In this document: in pieces, positions 18,817 to 21,688 of the stretch | Layout of the letters: each line of letters opens with the position of its first letter | Position numbering within the stretch: the first letter of the stretch is position 1 | DNA from: CAZJYI01 sp964550025 | GTDB lineage: Bacteria; Verrucomicrobiota; Kiritimatiellia; UBA8416; CAYOBW01 | DNA length: 21,688 bases | Direction of reading: 5' to 3' | NCBI GenBank assembly: GCA_964550025.1 | Contig: CAZJYI010000173.1 | Span: 1 to 21,688, forward strand | Notes under the pieces: model-generated | What the model saw: only the letters and a program-made list of their open reading frames with translations | Database searches by the model: none | Told to the model about the DNA's origin: nothing | Translations under genes and position numbers: made by a program

Positions 18817-21688
18817 ATGAGACGATTGGGTTTTGGGAGGTCGGTCAGGCGAGTGCTCGCCCTGGCGCTGGTCCTGTGCCTGTCTCCCGCGGCGGGTGCT
18901 GTCCAGCGGGTGAACCGCGAGGTTCTGCGACAGAAGAACAGGCAGACCCGGGCGCGTCAGCTGACCGTTGACATGGTCGATTCCGTGCTTGCTTCGCACA
19001 TGCAGCAGCTCGAGGACAACAACCTGACCGACGTGCCCCTCTACAAGGATCTGGAGGAAATGCGCGGGCGGCTGGGCGCGCTTGCCGCCGAGCAGATGCC
19101 GGAAGCCGTTGATGTCCTGGCCGAGGCTATCGACGCGCCGCCGGCGGAGCGCAAGGTGCTGCTGGAACAGGCCAGGGCCCTGATGAAGAAGGTGCTGTCA
19201 AGACTGCTGCTCGAACGCGATCTGCTGAGACGGCGTCGGATGCAGGTGGCGCTGACAGTCCAGCTTCGTGAGATGCTGGTGAAGCAGGAAACGACCCGCG
19301 CGTCGACGCTGAAACTAACCGGTGACGACGAGAGCGCCGTTCTGACTGTGGCCAACTCCCAGTCGGAAATGGATGCGCTTTTCAAGAACTACGAGGCGAT
19401 GCTTGAAGAGGTCTCCAGGTGGACCGGTGATTTGGGGTCCATTGCCGCCGAGGCCAGGCGCGCCCTGCGTGATGGCGGCGTCGCCGACCTGCTTGCGCAG
19501 ATCGGCGTGGAAATCGTCGGGACGCGTTTCGCGGCGGCGGGCATACTGCAGCAGAAGGTCATCGATGCCCTGGAGCAGCTCTACACGAGAATCCGCCAGC
19601 TCGAGGATCCCTCCAGCATCGATCGCGACACCATTAAGGCCGTCAAGCAGCTTCTTGCCGAACAGGAGAAGTTGAAGGGCAAGACGCGCGCTTCCGACCT
19701 GGGGAACGAGGAGATTCTGGAATCGCTGCTGGATGAGCAATCGCTCATGGTTCAGAAACTGCGTCGGCTGAGCAGCATCATCGCGGTTACGGATCGCCTG
19801 GACACATTGAGTCGCCTGGCGGAAGAGCACGCCGAAAAGGCCCGGGAGTCCATCTTCAGTGAAGCCAAAAGCCCCGCCCTCGATCACCAGGGCAGGGTGG
19901 TAGGGGCGCTGGCCGAGTTGCTCGTGGAGCTGGAGGACTGGGCCGGGCGCCTGGACAAGTTCCTTACCGCGGAACAGTACTACAAGCTGGCCGAGCTTCT
20001 CGGCGAGCTCCGCGACGACACCGCGAACGCACTTGAAAAACACAAGAAGGCCGCGGGGAGCATTCCGTCTTCCCCGGACGGGGCCGCGGAAGCGGAAATG
20101 GCCATCGGCGAAGAGCTCAAGGCGATGTCGAGACGTGCGGGCGTACCGCAGTTCGTCGCGTTGAGGATTCGATCCGCGGAGGACGCGGTCAAGCAGGTGG
20201 CGGTGGCGTTGAACAAGAAAGGGGACGACCTTGAGGCGAGGGTGTCGGCGGCTGGGCGTGCCGTACGCCATGCCGTGGGCGAGGTGTCCGAGACACGGGA
20301 CCAGGCCCTCAGAAACGCGATGGCGATTGAGCTTGGAGAGCTCAACCGGGGCGCGGAATCGCTGCTCCGGGGGTCCGTCACAGCCCGACGGACGGCACTC
20401 GTGCTTCACCAGGAGGGTGACGCTTCGAGCAGCCTTATCCTGTACCAGGCGCAGGAAGTCCTGGAGAAGATCAGGGCCATCTCGGAGCTCGTGTCGGAAG
20501 GGGTGAAGGCTACGGCCCTCCAGGCCGTCGACAAGCTGGCGGCCCTGGGCAAGCCCAGGCCCACGGATGCGTCGCTGAAACCGGGTGCTTTTGCGGAAGC
20601 CGCGCGGGAACTGGATGAAGCCGCCATGATCCTGCGTACGGAAATGGTCGCCGTGGCGACCGAGCTGGAAAAGACCGTGCGCTTTGAGCTGGCCGAGCTT
20701 GTGACCGTAGAGAAGCCGCTGCAGAGAGCGGTTACGGCTCCGGCTCTGCCCTCGATTCAACATGTGACCGAGCTGGCGGAGAAGACGTTGCTGAAATTTC
20801 CCGAAGTGGGCGCTGCGCTGTATGACGCCGCCGATCTGGGTGCGCCAGAGGAGGCGGCCGAACGAGAAACGATCGTCGGCCGGCACGTGAACCGCGGACG
20901 CGTTCTGGCGGAGATAAAGCGTGAGGAGCTGGAGGAGATGCTGGACCTGGCGCAGCGCATGGCTGTGCTGGCGAAGCAACAGCTCGACGCGGCGGCAGCC
21001 ATCGCGGAGATAGAACAGGAACGGTTCGAGGAGATGGGGATCGCGTCTGCCGATAGCGTCCCCGAGGCTGCCGATGCGCCGCAACAGGAAACCGGCACCG
21101 ATCCGGCCGGGGAACCTTCCGGCCAGGCGGCTACCAGCCCCGCGGGTGAGTTGACCGGTAGCGGTGAGCTCGTGGCCGCGGCTCTCGCGCAGGCTGAGGC
21201 GGCCGTGGGCATTGGAGAGGCCGTAGAAGACCTGACCGGCGAAATGCAGATCGCGAACGCGCCCATTGCGGAGGCCGTGCAGATCGCGGGTACCCTGTCC
21301 GCGCCGACGACCGGCGGCGAAGAGATGGGCGGCGGTGAGTCGTATAGCGGTGGAGAACAGTCCGGCGGCGGACAACAGACCGGGGGCGGCCAGCAGGCGG
21401 GCGGCGGCCAGCAGGCGGGCGGCGGCCAGCAGGCGGGCGGCGGACAGCATTCCGGCGGTGGCGAACAATCCGGCGGTGGCGAACAGTCGGGCGGTGGCGA
21501 ACAGTCGGGCGGTGGCGAACAGTCTGGAGGCGGGGAACAGTCCGGCGGTGGCCAGCAGTCCGGCGGAGAAGGCCAGGGCGAAGGCATGGGAGAAGGCCAG
21601 GGCGAAGGTCAGGGCCAGGGCCAGGGCGAGGGAGAGGGCCAGGGACAGGGCCAAGGAGATGGCCAGGGCCAGGGACAGGGGGCGGGGG
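18817..21688 (+). CDS. Very long secreted coiled-coil protein with Gly/Gln/Glu-rich C-terminal repeats (runs off the right edge)
   Basis: ATG 18817 follows GGGAG (18804-18808, spacing 8). The frame is open to the end of the window: at least 957 residues, no stop. Residues 1-28 are a signal peptide (RRVLALALVLCLSPAAGA). Residues 30 to about 750 are almost entirely charged helix (for example LAEEHAEKARESIF, LEELLVELEDW-like heptads, EIKREELEEMLDLAQRMAV), suggesting a long rod. An Ala/Glu-rich linker leads, at about residue 832, to low-complexity sequence: SGGGEQ and AGGGQQ hexads, then GEGQGQ-type repeats continuing past the edge. Together with the three membrane proteins upstream it probably forms an envelope-spanning or periplasmic assembly; no enzymatic motif is seen. 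The opposite strand also has a long open frame here, an effect of codon bias. Confidence 0.85.
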   Translation, partial: MRRLGFGRSVRRVLALALVLCLSPAAGAVQRVNREVLRQKNRQTRARQLTVDMVDSVLASHMQQLEDNNLTDVPLYKDLEEMRGRLGALAAEQMPEAVDVLAEAIDAPPAERKVLLEQARALMKKVLSRLLLERDLLRRRRMQVALTVQLREMLVKQETTRASTLKLTGDDESAVLTVANSQSEMDALFKNYEAMLEEVSRWTGDLGSIAAEARRALRDGGVADLLAQIGVEIVGTRFAAAGILQQKVIDALEQLYTRIRQLEDPSSIDRDTIKAVKQLLAEQEKLKGKTRASDLGNEEILESLLDEQSLMVQKLRRLSSIIAVTDRLDTLSRLAEEHAEKARESIFSEAKSPALDHQGRVVGALAELLVELEDWAGRLDKFLTAEQYYKLAELLGELRDDTANALEKHKKAAGSIPSSPDGAAEAEMAIGEELKAMSRRAGVPQFVALRIRSAEDAVKQVAVALNKKGDDLEARVSAAGRAVRHAVGEVSETRDQALRNAMAIELGELNRGAESLLRGSVTARRTALVLHQEGDASSSLILYQAQEVLEKIRAISELVSEGVKATALQAVDKLAALGKPRPTDASLKPGAFAEAARELDEAAMILRTEMVAVATELEKTVRFELAELVTVEKPLQRAVTAPALPSIQHVTELAEKTLLKFPEVGAALYDAADLGAPEEAAERETIVGRHVNRGRVLAEIKREELEEMLDLAQRMAVLAKQQLDAAAAIAEIEQERFEEMGIASADSVPEAADAPQQETGTDPAGEPSGQAATSPAGELTGSGELVAAALAQAEAAVGIGEAVEDLTGEMQIANAPIAEAVQIAGTLSAPTTGGEEMGGGESYSGGEQSGGGQQTGGGQQAGGGQQAGGGQQAGGGQHSGGGEQSGGGEQSGGGEQSGGGEQSGGGEQSGGGQQSGGEGQGEGMGEGQGEGQGQGQGEGEGQGQGQGDGQGQGQGAG
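21313..21688 (+). repeat. Low-complexity coding repeat (18-bp SGGGEQ units, then GQGEGQ units)
   Basis: The coding sequence consists of about fourteen 18-bp units encoding (S/A)GGG(E/Q)Q (to about 21565), followed by 6- to 12-bp GGCCAG/GGCGAA units encoding Gly-Gln and Gly-Glu. The repeat continues beyond the window. Adjacent units are often identical in DNA sequence, so length variation by slippage is likely. Confidence 0.9.

Noticed and set aside
19315..21654. Minus-strand open frame of about 780 codons opposite the coiled-coil gene
   Set aside because: Low-complexity Leu/Ala sequence antisense to Gly/Gln repeats. The plus frame has a signal peptide, ribosome binding site and operon context.

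Overview
The window looks like a piece of a GC-rich genome from the PVC group of bacteria (Planctomycetota, Verrucomicrobiota, Kiritimatiellota, Lentisphaerota), most likely near Kiritimatiellota or Lentisphaerota. This is an inference from gene content: a BatA-like / von Willebrand A / DUF4175-like envelope operon ending in a Gly-Gln-rich coiled-coil protein, and large secreted proteins made of RCC1 repeats and calcium-binding Asp-rich repeats. No rRNA or other phylogenetic marker is present.

Layout. (1) 1-6.26 kb is a patchwork of remnants and small modules. In order it holds the 3' end of an IS66-family transposase, a TPR-like gene fragment fused to a truncated antisense DUF123 gene, a methyltransferase interrupted by an in-frame UGA, a promoter-to-terminator unit that may be a structured small RNA, and a tRNA array. 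The array contains a tRNA-like gene with a 54-nt extra segment, then Tyr, Asp, His, Ile(UAU), Ser(UGA) and Ser(GCU). After it come a truncated, chimeric metallo-beta-lactamase-fold gene, a two-gene nucleotidyltransferase module on the minus strand behind a strikingly symmetric operator array, and a 5'-truncated, frameshifted tyrosine recombinase with a helix-turn-helix segment inside its catalytic domain. (2) 6.26-10.39 kb is a minus-strand operon of two secreted proteins: an RCC1 propeller protein, then a protein with 144-residue tandem repeats and FG-GAP/VCBS-like repeats. (3) 10.41-10.98 kb holds a probable frameshifted pseudogene and a possible second transposase scrap. (4) 11.10-21.69 kb is a plus-strand operon: a secreted squalene-cyclase/prenyltransferase-fold protein, a BatA-like VWA protein, a second membrane VWA protein, a DUF4175-like membrane protein, and a very long secreted coiled-coil protein that runs off the right edge. 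The first four genes are joined by 4-bp ATGA overlaps.

How it fits together. The right half is a coherent envelope operon. Related clusters usually include a MoxR AAA+ ATPase and a DUF58 protein, but neither is inside this window. The left 6 kb behaves like an integration and deletion hot spot: transposase, integrase and tRNAs are clustered, and at least five reading frames are truncated, fused, frameshifted or interrupted. The best candidate for something little described is the nucleotidyltransferase module at 4.09-5.18 kb, whose four 10-bp sites sit symmetrically around the promoter with helical phasing.
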